This document shows positions 1 to 5,589 of a stretch of 8,757 nucleotides of DNA, in pieces (the stretch's first letter is position 1; every line of letters begins with the position of its first letter). A model generated the notes under the pieces. It searched no databases. It was not told where the DNA came from and worked only from the letters and a program-made list of their open reading frames with translations. This DNA is from Thermoproteota archaeon (GTDB lineage Archaea; Korarchaeota; Korarchaeia; Korarchaeales; Korarchaeaceae): the NCBI GenBank assembly GCA_015521385.1, contig WAOH01000140.1, positions 1 to 8,757 of the forward strand, written 5' to 3'. The position numbers and the translations under genes were made by a program.

Positions 1-25
1 ATAGTGCTCGCGTGCAGGACGAGCG

Positions 26-445
26 TCACACCTGGCTATAGTGGTTCTCCAACAGTTGGTCGAGGCTCGAGGTCTCCACCAACTCCCCAGCTCTCTCCCT
101 CAGTTTTGAGTCTTCAGTAACGAGCTTGAGTCCCTTCTCTCGAGCTAGAACCACGTAGGAGGCATCGTAAGCCGTTAACCCTGTCTCGAGGGCAATGTTC
201 AGTATCTTCAACTCATATGACCGGGGTTCCAAGATGGTCATGTGCCCAAGGACCTCTAGGAATATTTCAAGGAGTTCCTTCGCTTCCTTTAGGCTCAAAC
301 TCCCGACGAGACCCGCCTCCTTCCAGATGGCGTTAACGACCTCGTAGACAGTGAGCCACTGAACGTAATTTCCAGCCAAAATCCTGATTTTTCGAAGTTT
401 AAGAGAATAGATAATCGAGGAGGCGTCGAATAGGAGTTTATCCAT
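26..445 (-). CDS. VapC-like PIN-domain ribonuclease toxin
   Basis: A 139-residue single-domain PIN protein, the usual length for VapC toxins, which are Mg-dependent RNases that cut tRNA or other RNA until neutralised by a VapB partner. The acidic active-site set is visible: D7 in LFDASSII, E35 in VYEVVNAIW, D94 in LTAYDASYV and D112 in LVTEDSKL, so the enzyme looks intact. The ATG lies 6 nt after the stop of the upstream RHH gene on the same strand. The purine-rich GAGAGGTAG that includes that stop codon can serve as ribosome binding site, which points to coupled translation of antitoxin then toxin. Nothing is seen between its stop and the window edge. Family assignment is firm. The RNA target cannot be read from the sequence. 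Confidence 0.92.
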   Translation of the reverse strand: MDKLLFDASSIIYSLKLRKIRILAGNYVQWLTVYEVVNAIWKEAGLVGSLSLKEAKELLEIFLEVLGHMTILEPRSYELKILNIALETGLTAYDASYVVLAREKGLKLVTEDSKLRERAGELVETSSLDQLLENHYSQV

Positions 446-451
446 CGTGAA

Positions 452-679
452 CTACCTCTCCCGGTCCTCCCTAATGCTCCTCACGATCCTATCGACATCT
501 ATTCGTTCCAGCGCATCTTTCATCCTCTCCAGCCTCTTCTCAAGCTCCTCGAGCTTTCTCCTCCTCACCTCCTCCTCAAGTGCCTGCCTGAGCACCTCTG
601 ATATCCTTATCCCGAGCCTCTCGGCCTCCTCTTTCAGCTCCCTCCTTACCTTCGTGGAGATAGTGATGTACCTGCCCAT
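452..679 (-). CDS. VapB-like ribbon-helix-helix antitoxin
   Basis: A 75-residue protein with an N-terminal ribbon-helix-helix DNA-binding fold: beta strand YITISTKV (4-11), helix 1 about 12-23, a turn at LGIR, and helix 2 SEVLRQALEEEV (27-38). A long highly charged helix (about 40-75) follows and is the expected toxin-wrapping part. RHH antitoxins dimerise, bind the promoter of their own operon and block the PIN active site; that is family knowledge. It is first in a two-gene minus-strand unit with the PIN gene starting 6 nt after its stop. The ATG is preceded by AGGTTGACATA, a weak ribosome binding site, and by a TATA-like box 30-40 nt upstream. Autorepression is likely, but no clear operator palindrome is seen. 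Confidence 0.88.
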   Translation of the reverse strand: MGRYITISTKVRRELKEEAERLGIRISEVLRQALEEEVRRRKLEELEKRLERMKDALERIDVDRIVRSIREDRER

Positions 680-708
680 TATGTCAACCTAAGACGTAGG
701 CGCATTAG

Positions 709-722
709 GTAGTAAATAAGGC
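709..722 (-). promoter_or_regulatory. Candidate TATA box of the vapBC-like operon
   Basis: Read on the minus strand this is GCCTTATTTACTAC, with TTATTTA centred about 37 nt upstream of the antitoxin ATG and a purine stretch (CGAAGG) just before it as a possible BRE. Transcription would then begin about 11 nt before the ATG. It is a single sequence match with no experimental support. Confidence 0.4.
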
Positions 723-975
723 CTTCGGTTCGATCCTAGAGGTCCTCCGATCAGAGACCCTTTGGGCTAACATTAGAACTAGGAACCGTGGAATTATGGC
801 AAACCGGGTCCCGAGTTATAAGGAACAATTGCCACAAGCTGGTTTGGAGATTCAAAGGTTGATCGGTTCAGGTCGATCTCGAGAGAGTTAATCAGATATC
901 ATCTAGCTAACCTCAATTACTAAGGAGGGTACCCGATTTATTCCACATCTAATAGGTCGAAAGTGAATTATAGAA

Positions 976-983
976 TTATATAA
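976..983 (+). promoter_or_regulatory. TATA box of the UbiA-type gene
   Basis: TTATATAA is a near-consensus archaeal TATA box. Its centre lies about 33 nt before the TTG start at 1013 and about 39 nt before the alternative GTG at 1019, so the transcript would have a very short leader of roughly 8-14 nt. No Shine-Dalgarno sequence lies between. Confidence 0.6.
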
Positions 984-1012
984 CCGGCGTTATAATGGGA
1001 TGGTGTGTTTGA

Positions 1013-2116
1013 TTGGGCGTGGGAAGGGCATTATGGTATAGCTTCAGGTACTGCAGAACCCCGGAGGGTTTCGAGGGCCTGAACAGGCTCGTAGTACTCA
1101 TAGCCTCGACGAGGCTCTGCATCATAACGACCACGGTCTTCGCCGTCATCATCGGGGGATTGGTGGCCTGGCTCATGGGGTCCTTCGATCCCCTGATCTT
1201 CGCCCTCGTCCTCATCGGTGCGTCGCTGGCCCACCTCTCGGACAACCTGATCAACGACTTGATGGATCACATCAAGGGGATTGACGTACCTGGCTACTTC
1301 AGGACGCTTTACGGTCCCCACCCGATAATAGATGGCTTGATCACCCCCAAGATGGCGATAGCCTTCGTCGCCCTAGTCCTCGCCTTTGACTTCGCCCTAG
1401 GAATCTACTTGGCGATCACGGTCCACATCGGCATCTTGATCCTGGCGCTGGTGGGGGTACTCTCGATGGCCCTCTACGCCGGTTTCCCGATCGATGCGAA
1501 GAGGCTGGGGCTGGGTCCCATCCTCCTGCTGATAATATGGGGCCCGGTGATTGTCGGAGGTACGGCGCTGGCCCTGACTGGCAGGTTCCCTTGGGGTGCG
1601 ATGCCTCTCTCGCTCGCCTACGCGGCGACGGTCAGCCTCATCCTGATCGGAAAGCACCTCGACAAGTATGAGGAGGACAGGGAGAAGGAGGTCGGCACTC
1701 TACCCGTCAGGATAGGGAAGACGAACGCCATGAGGCTGAACGTCCTCCTAGCCCTGGGAACGCCCATCTTGGCCACCCTTGGAGTATATATCTTCACAGA
1801 CGAGCCCCTCCTCTCGCTACTACCATTGCTGTCCCTTCCCTCAGCCTACGTTGTCGCCAAAGTCCACACGAAGCCCAGGCCCGCGTCGGCTCCTCCGAGG
1901 TGGGAAGTCTGGCCTCTGTGGTACGCAGCCTGGGGGTACACAGTCATGGAGCCCCTGGCCATCCACCTGATCTGGTCGCTTCTGTTCATCGGGCTATACA
2001 GGTACGGTCTGATCCCGTACTGGACGGCGGTGACGCTGGGGTTCCTCTTATCCGCTCTCGTCGTCAGGGGAGCGATCACCAAGTACAGGTACTTGGAGGC
2101 CGTGCTGAGGAGATGA
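1013..2116 (+). CDS. UbiA/MenA-type membrane prenyltransferase
   Basis: A 367-residue polytopic membrane protein of the UbiA superfamily, which transfers an isoprenoid chain from a prenyl diphosphate to an aromatic or other acceptor inside the membrane. Both diphosphate/Mg-binding motifs are visible: N81-D82-x-x-D85-(5 residues)-D91 (NDLMDHIKGID) in the first cytosolic loop, and D217-K-Y-E-E-D222-R followed by GTLPVRIG (228-235) in the second. The second motif, with TLPVR-G, resembles MenA and related quinone-type enzymes more than DGGGP synthases, so a menaquinone-like or other membrane-lipid product is possible but not shown. About eight hydrophobic segments follow an N-terminal soluble stretch. 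At 367 residues it is longer than many family members (about 290-320), the extra being around 285-300 (Pro-rich loop) and the last helices. An in-frame stop at 1010-1012 forces a TTG (1013) or GTG (1019) start. No biosynthetic partner genes flank it. Confidence 0.85.
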   Translation: MGVGRALWYSFRYCRTPEGFEGLNRLVVLIASTRLCIITTTVFAVIIGGLVAWLMGSFDPLIFALVLIGASLAHLSDNLINDLMDHIKGIDVPGYFRTLYGPHPIIDGLITPKMAIAFVALVLAFDFALGIYLAITVHIGILILALVGVLSMALYAGFPIDAKRLGLGPILLLIIWGPVIVGGTALALTGRFPWGAMPLSLAYAATVSLILIGKHLDKYEEDREKEVGTLPVRIGKTNAMRLNVLLALGTPILATLGVYIFTDEPLLSLLPLLSLPSAYVVAKVHTKPRPASAPPRWEVWPLWYAAWGYTVMEPLAIHLIWSLLFIGLYRYGLIPYWTAVTLGFLLSALVVRGAITKYRYLEAVLRR

Positions 2117-2117
2117 A

Positions 2118-2222
2118 GTGACTGCCTCAAGCGTCTATCCCTATCAGGACCATGTAGGGTGGAAGGGGGATCAGGAATATTCAGCAGAAGGTGAGGGATT
2201 CGACTACTGGGTAATTGCTTAG
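2118..2222 (+). CDS. Possible 34-residue small ORF behind the prenyltransferase gene
   Basis: A GTG starts one nucleotide after the prenyltransferase TGA and opens a 34-codon frame ending in TAG. The sequence GAGGAGATGAA directly before it offers a GGAG ribosome binding site at a suitable 5-nt distance, so reinitiation after the upstream gene is possible. The peptide is rich in Tyr, Trp, Gly and acidic residues (for example VYPYQDHVGW and GFDYWVIA), which looks like protein rather than noise, but it matches no family I know. It could be the broken first piece of a longer decayed gene, because further open segments follow in the same frame after the stop. Low confidence. Confidence 0.22.
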   Translation: MTASSVYPYQDHVGWKGDQEYSAEGEGFDYWVIA

Positions 2223-2797
2223 GGAGGAACACATCTCCGAAAATGTGAGTGCGGGAGGAGCGCTAGGTCTGAGCACGGACTGGCGAGGGCGTCGCCATGA
2301 GATAAGGAGGGGAACGAAATAGTTCCTTCACTGGTCCGGCTGGGTCGAGGCTCAGTCTCTGAGGAGTTTTCCCATTGAAGATCCCACCATAGTCGAGCTA
2401 CCTAAAGAGGCTCGAGTGGGAGCAGATACTCAAGTAGGGGCGATGTTGAAGTCTGAAGTGTTCGATCGATGCTGGAGGGGGTCATTAGGTCGGTTCTCAC
2501 ACGCATTTACAAAACCAATCGTATTTGCGGCCCTTCGTTGACTAATGAGAAAGAAGGAGAGATGAATGAGGAGCGCACCAAGTGAGTTCTTGGGGCGTTC
2601 CTCGCGCTGGAGAAGAGGTTACATGGGAACCTCGGAGAGAAGCTACCGGACTTGACTAACACCGTACTGGAGGCCTCTGATTGATGAGCGAGATCTCCGT
2701 AATCTGGGTTACCTACCAGGAGAGTATCCAACTACATCTAAATCCAACCTGCCAGAAGCACCAGACTAAGGATTCACTAATCGCACGCAGGAGGTGA
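2223..2797 (+). pseudogene. Possible decayed protein-coding remnants, family unknown
   Basis: There is no intact gene here. The plus strand shows successive open segments with protein-like composition, broken by stops and frame changes: 2323-2538 (72 codons, no ATG before 2443, containing VGAMLKSEVFDRCW); a frame through 2540-2680 interrupted by one TGA and containing LEKRLHGNLGEKLPDLTN; and an ATG frame of 37 codons at 2684-2797 containing IWVTYQESIQLHLN. This could be an old gene accumulating mutations. It could also be chance, since open stretches of this size occur in sequence of this base composition. I do not recognise a transposase or other family. No inverted repeat pair or target-site duplication bounding the region was seen. 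Confidence 0.22.
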
Positions 2798-2812
2798 GCC
2801 TAGGCTACCTCC
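2790..2812. repeat. 23-nt dyad (GGAGGT-g-AGCCTAGGCT-ACCTCC)
   Basis: Arms GGAGGT and ACCTCC flank the perfect palindrome AGCCTAGGCT, with one unpaired G at 2796. As RNA it would give about 9 base pairs, one bulge and a 4-nt loop. It begins about 42 nt beyond the stop of the minus-strand pyruvate-kinase-like gene and sits where plus-strand reading from the decayed region would converge, so a bidirectional terminator or processing stem is possible. No T-run follows on either strand, which argues against a simple terminator; a protein-binding operator is the alternative. The left arm contains GGAGGTGA, a perfect Shine-Dalgarno sequence. Confidence 0.5.
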
Positions 2813-2853
2813 CTCTCACACCTTGGTGATGGTTCCTAGTTCTGAGATCGGGT

Positions 2854-3561
2854 CTAGCACACTACCTCTTTGTAGTACTGTTCAAGATCTCCTTTCCATG
2901 TCGGATCCTCATACTCCGGGAGTGAGACTCTGGGGTTGTGGGGTTTGGCTATTATCTCCATCAGCTCGTAATCTCTCAGGAAGTAGTAGGAATAGGTCGT
3001 CCTAGCCACGATCGCCGCGTCCAAGCCCTTGAATGTCCCAGCCATGGAGACCACGATGTCGCCTCTGTTCACAGCTCCGGAATCGGCCGCCATCAACGAT
3101 GCCTCTACGGCTATCTTTACCCCCTGACCGAGTATGCTCAGAACCTTGTCTATAATGGCCTCTGGCAGGGGCTGCTCCCAGCCCAGTCCCCTAGATGGGG
3201 GTGCTAGAGGCCTCGTACCCTGAACGACTACCGCACCCAGCGATTCAATGCACCTGAGGGCTTTGATGTTGCGGGGATGCCTGAGTCCTATGGGGATCTT
3301 CCCTCGAGGGCCCCAAGTCTCGCCGGGAGGGTGTGTGACCACCACCAGCTTCAACCCGACGTCCGACTCCCTCAGAGCTTTAGCCACCTTTAAGGCGCTT
3401 CTACCCGTCTCGCTAGCCACTATCAATGAGGAAGCTCCTGTCTCGGTCGCCCTTCTCAGGGCCACCCTTATCAGGTGGTCCGTGTTCACCTCGCCTTTGA
3501 ACTTGTAATAGAAAATTTCTCTCTCGATGAGGGGGATTTCATTCACCTTATCCATATCCAT
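2854..3561 (-). CDS. Stand-alone pyruvate kinase alpha/beta (C-terminal-type) domain protein
   Basis: A 235-residue protein resembling the C-terminal alpha/beta domain of pyruvate kinase (PK_C type) without the catalytic TIM barrel, so it cannot itself be a pyruvate kinase. Visible family features are the ASETGRSALKVAKAL stretch (49-63), matching the phosphate-ligand loop region of PK C-domains, and a Gly/Ala-rich end VEASLMAADSGAV (152-164) then GDIVVSMAGTFKGLDAAIV (167-185). Stand-alone versions are known in archaea; a ligand-sensing or regulatory role is inferred from the allosteric role of this domain in full-length enzymes. Two in-frame ATGs (codons 1 and 3) are available. AGGGG ends one base before the first and is about 7 nt from the second, so the second (3555) may be the true start. 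It lies 106 nt downstream of another minus-strand gene and has its own candidate promoter in that gap. Confidence 0.8.
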   Translation of the reverse strand: MDMDKVNEIPLIEREIFYYKFKGEVNTDHLIRVALRRATETGASSLIVASETGRSALKVAKALRESDVGLKLVVVTHPPGETWGPRGKIPIGLRHPRNIKALRCIESLGAVVVQGTRPLAPPSRGLGWEQPLPEAIIDKVLSILGQGVKIAVEASLMAADSGAVNRGDIVVSMAGTFKGLDAAIVARTTYSYYFLRDYELMEIIAKPHNPRVSLPEYEDPTWKGDLEQYYKEVVC

Positions 3562-3595
3562 TCCCCTAATTCACTATATCTACTGCAATAAACGC

Positions 3596-3610
3596 GGTAA
3601 AAACATAAAG
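3596..3610 (-). promoter_or_regulatory. T-rich box: candidate promoter of the pyruvate-kinase-like gene
   Basis: On the minus strand it reads CTTTATGTTTTTACC. The T-rich core is about 39 nt before the first ATG of the pyruvate-kinase-like gene, giving a leader of about 14 nt that would carry the AGGGG ribosome binding site. The GTTTTTA tract could also act as the T-run terminator of the gene upstream, which ends at 3668. Confidence 0.35.
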
Positions 3611-3667
3611 TTGATCGAATCTTTTGGGAGTTCTACGAGATCGCTGAGAATTGCAGGGTACCGATCG

Positions 3668-4384
3668 CTAGGGTATCGGCTTCCTGAAGATGGAGAATGG
3701 ATATCCTTCCTTTCCCTTGATCTCCATAAGAAGTCCCCTCTCCCGGAAGAATTCCCAGAGATCCCTCTTCAGCTCCCTCCATCCAGAGACAAGTTCCTCC
3801 CTCTCCACGGTCAGCTCGAGCACTAGGTCGAACCTGTAGCTCCCCTTAAGCAGGTCAATTAGCTTCTTGTAGTCTCTCGCGACGTACTCGCTGCGGATCT
3901 CGTAACCTCTATCTAGGAAGAACCTCACGACCTCATATACTTCTCTGGCCTCGGAGAGCCTACTGGGCCCCTCCTCCCCACCGAAACCCCTCCAGAGGAC
4001 ATCTCTTATGCTGGTTATCTCCCTCTTTAAAGGGTCGACCCTGACGCAGTGGCGCGCATGCTCCGTGGAGACCTCCAAGCCGAAGCCCTCCACCGAGAGG
4101 ACCTCCAGCAGGGCCGGTGGTTCATCGCCGACCTCGGCGCTGATCTCATAGCTCTCCTTCTCCTCGAACTCGTCGATCCTAGGTGGGTAGTATCTCAGGG
4201 CGAACCTGATCCTATCCAAGTCCAGCCTGACCCTCGCCCTGCCCTCCACATTCGTGAAATGGTAGCTCCAGCCTCTTCGCCTCAGCTCGTCCAGCAGGGT
4301 CCTCAGCCAAGGATGGAACCCCAGTATCACATCCTCCCCTACGGAGATGGGACCCTCTATAGTGACCACATGCTCCCCGGACAC
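3668..4384 (-). CDS. Hypothetical protein, 238 residues, family not recognised
   Basis: A soluble, strongly charged protein with no signal peptide and no membrane segment. I do not recognise the family. The N-terminal half (about 1-130) alternates short predicted strands such as HVVTIEGPI, ARVRLDLDRIRFAL and YEISAEVG. The C-terminal half (about 140-225) is mostly helical, with EAREVYEVVRFFLDRG and SGWRELKRDLWEFFRERG. Four tryptophans and many Arg/Glu pairs suit a thermophile. The start is GTG with no Shine-Dalgarno sequence. A T-rich box centred about 25 nt upstream (4405-4414) supports a leaderless mRNA beginning at or near this GTG. Codon use is AGG-rich and GC3-rich like the neighbouring genes, so the gene looks resident. 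It is divergent from the RHH-protease module across a 162-bp spacer. Reality of the gene is likely; function is unknown. Confidence 0.72.
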   Translation of the reverse strand: MSGEHVVTIEGPISVGEDVILGFHPWLRTLLDELRRRGWSYHFTNVEGRARVRLDLDRIRFALRYYPPRIDEFEEKESYEISAEVGDEPPALLEVLSVEGFGLEVSTEHARHCVRVDPLKREITSIRDVLWRGFGGEEGPSRLSEAREVYEVVRFFLDRGYEIRSEYVARDYKKLIDLLKGSYRFDLVLELTVEREELVSGWRELKRDLWEFFRERGLLMEIKGKEGYPFSIFRKPIP

Positions 4385-4404
4385 TCGTAGAAGGTGAGGT
4401 GAGG

Positions 4405-4414
4405 CGATAAAAAT
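4405..4414 (-). promoter_or_regulatory. TATA-like box of the 238-residue gene
   Basis: The minus strand reads CATTTTTATC, centred about 25 nt upstream of the GTG start, the distance expected between a TATA box and the transcription start in archaea. It implies a leaderless transcript, in keeping with the missing ribosome binding site. Confidence 0.5.
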
Positions 4415-4468
4415 GTTGGGGAGTTATCTCGCGAATGTTTCGTCTTAGCTTCGTGAAATCAACCTAGA

Positions 4469-4495
4469 GGGGTCTCACGATCCACGGAGGACCCC
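4469..4495. repeat. Inverted repeat GGGGTC / GACCCC in the divergent spacer
   Basis: Six-base arms at 4469-4474 and 4490-4495 with 15 nt between. It sits between two divergent promoters, about 22 nt upstream of the plus-strand TATA box, and could be an operator for the RHH protein encoded just downstream. The arms are short enough to arise by chance. Confidence 0.3.
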
Positions 4496-4515
4496 CATTC
4501 AGACGGAAGTGCTCT

Positions 4516-4525
4516 CTTTTTATTT
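4516..4525 (+). promoter_or_regulatory. TATA-like box of the RHH-protease module
   Basis: CTTTTTATTT is centred about 26 nt before the GTG at 4547, with no Shine-Dalgarno sequence between. This supports leaderless transcription starting at or next to that GTG and supports the chosen start. Confidence 0.55.
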
Positions 4526-4546
4526 GAGGTTATCAAATTCACCTAG

Positions 4547-4948
4547 GTGAATCAGTTGACCTTGGTCGTGAAGAAGATCGATGAGAGGAAGTTGAGGGCC
4601 CTGAAGGCAGAGGCCGCCAGACGAGGTATCACAATCTCCCAGGCGGTTGAGGAGGCCATAGACCTTTGGCTCACCTTCACCATCAGATCCGCCCTCGATG
4701 AGGAGGAAGAGGCCAACAATAGGGAGTATGAGAGGCTCAAGAGGACTGGCGAACTCGAGCGCATGAAGGGGCGCTACGTCGTGATAGCCGGGGGAAGGCT
4801 GATCGGCGCATTTGAGAGTCTGTCCGAGGCGTCCGAAGCGTTGAGGAGGCTAGAAGTCAGGAGGGCCCTGATCTTCAGGCCCGGAATCGATGACGCGGGG
4901 GTGAGGAGGGAGTGGCTGGGAGGATCTATGAGGCGCACGACTGCCTGA
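4547..4948 (+). CDS. RHH DNA-binding protein with DUF5678-like C-terminal domain
   Basis: A 133-residue two-part protein. Residues 3-44 form a ribbon-helix-helix: strand QLTLVVKKI, helix 1 ERKLRALKAEAARRG and helix 2 TISQAVEEAIDLWL. Residues 45-73 are a charged linker helix with an acidic run (DEEEEA). Residues 74-112 (MKGRYVVIAGGRLIGAFESL, then a helix, then RALIFRPG) resemble the DUF5678 pattern of a GkYV-i-g-viG strand pair, helix and final strand. I judge this from memory of the pattern. RHH proteins bind DNA as dimers, so this is probably a transcriptional regulator or an antitoxin-like partner of the downstream protease. The two genes overlap by 37 nt, and the last residues encode the protease ribosome binding site. 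The GTG start is set by the TATA box spacing. The function of the tail domain is unknown to me. Confidence 0.78.
   Translation: MNQLTLVVKKIDERKLRALKAEAARRGITISQAVEEAIDLWLTFTIRSALDEEEEANNREYERLKRTGELERMKGRYVVIAGGRLIGAFESLSEASEALRRLEVRRALIFRPGIDDAGVRREWLGGSMRRTTA
4903..4911 (+). promoter_or_regulatory. Shine-Dalgarno site of the protease gene, inside the RHH gene
   Basis: GAGGAGGGA directly precedes the GTG at 4912. It is the clearest ribosome binding site in the window, contrasts with the leaderless gene in front, and fixes the protease start. Confidence 0.6.
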
Positions 4949-5343
4949 GGTATGCACCCTCACTCGTTCCGGTTCCAGTACTCAGGATCGAGCTGAGGGA
5001 CGTCCTGGGAGAGGTGAGCCTTTCGGGCGAATTCGTGATCGACACGGGCTTCGAGGGTGATGTCATGGTCCCTTGGGAGGACTTCCGGCCCTTCATGTCG
5101 GGTGAGCTCCCCGAGGAGCTCTGGAGGACCTACCTCACGGCTAGCGGCTCCACGGTGAGGATGAGGAGCGCCAGGGCCCTCGCGGCCATGGGGGATGTGG
5201 TCGAGGAGGTGATAGTCGAGACCCCCATCTTGGGAGAGGGGAGGAGGCTGGTCGGGAGGGGCCTGCTGATCAAGCTCAAGATCGCGCTGGACGGGCCTAA
5301 AAGCATCTCCTGCCTCCTGAGGGAGGTTAACTGTAGTACATAG
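4912..5343 (+). CDS. Clan AA aspartic protease, DTGF type (AF_0612-like)
   Basis: A 143-residue, single-domain, retropepsin-like protein. The catalytic motif is D44-T-G-F47 inside FVIDTGFEGDVMVP (41-54). The second hallmark, hydrophobic-hydrophobic-G-R, is present near the C-terminus as RLVGRGLLIKLKIALDG (112-128). Such half-size proteases act as homodimers, each subunit giving one Asp. The DTGF motif and length match the archaeal/bacterial AF_0612-type clan AA family as I know it; substrates are unknown. There is no signal peptide or membrane segment, so it is cytosolic. The GTG start follows an excellent ribosome binding site (GAGGAGGGA) lying inside the upstream RHH gene, so translation is coupled. 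Two cysteines near the C-terminus (C134, C141) and C11 have no obvious role. The assignment rests on both motifs. Confidence 0.83.
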   Translation: MAGRIYEAHDCLRYAPSLVPVPVLRIELRDVLGEVSLSGEFVIDTGFEGDVMVPWEDFRPFMSGELPEELWRTYLTASGSTVRMRSARALAAMGDVVEEVIVETPILGEGRRLVGRGLLIKLKIALDGPKSISCLLREVNCST

Positions 5344-5474
5344 GATTGATTCTATTCCTAGTGAACCATGAGGCGCTTCGCTTTGTACAAATTTGCTCCC
5401 GATCTCTACTTTCCCCGCGAGGCTTCTTTATGAAAGGGTACAAGGGGAAATCTCAGTAATTCTCTCCTTTACGG

Positions 5475-5483
5475 CTTTTTTTG
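5475..5483 (+). terminator. Candidate T-run terminator
   Basis: CTTTTTTTG lies about 130 nt beyond the protease stop. Archaeal RNA polymerase can terminate at T-runs without a hairpin. The distance is long but no closer T-run is present. Confidence 0.35.
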
Positions 5484-5589
5484 ACAAATTAACAGAGTAT
5501 TAAGGGATTTTGAATGGATCAGGTAACTTTTTAGTGAACTGGCTCGCCTATTCAAGAGATTTGCCTAACTTCTTTAAGCATAGCTAGGC

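Larger units (their letters stand above)
680..1012. other. Gene-free divergent spacer between vapBC and the prenyltransferase
   Basis: About 330 bp between divergent genes. It holds the minus-strand TATA-like box near 713-719 and the plus-strand TATA box at 976-983. The longest plausible frame is a 31-codon ATG frame at 796-891 on the plus strand with no promoter or ribosome binding site in front. No tRNA, no long repeat and no recognisable protein remnant was found. Confidence 0.5.

Noticed and set aside
447..692. 81-codon plus-strand frame over the antitoxin gene
   Set aside because: It is the complement of the RHH gene; the Ser/Leu-rich product is an artefact of AGG/GAG-rich coding on the other strand.
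724..736. GGTTCGATCC, similar to a tRNA T-loop
   Set aside because: The flanking bases do not form a T-stem and no anticodon arm or acceptor stem can be folded around it.
796..891. 31-codon ATG frame in the spacer before the prenyltransferase gene
   Set aside because: No ribosome binding site, no TATA box at the right distance and no known similarity; such a short frame is expected by chance.
2195..2205. GGGATTCGAC, a possible minus-strand tRNA T-loop
   Set aside because: The loop lacks the invariant TTC start on the minus strand and no cloverleaf partner arms are present.
1846..2232. 128-codon minus-strand frame overlapping the end of the prenyltransferase gene
   Set aside because: It lies mostly antisense to a clear membrane-protein gene, and its Pro/Arg/Ser-rich product has no family features.
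2680..2690. TTGATGAG, similar to a C box of a C/D guide RNA
   Set aside because: No CTGA D or D-prime box at suitable spacing downstream.
2507..2731. 74-codon minus-strand frame in the gene-poor tract
   Set aside because: No promoter or ribosome binding site; the plus-strand reading looks more protein-like; no recognised motif.
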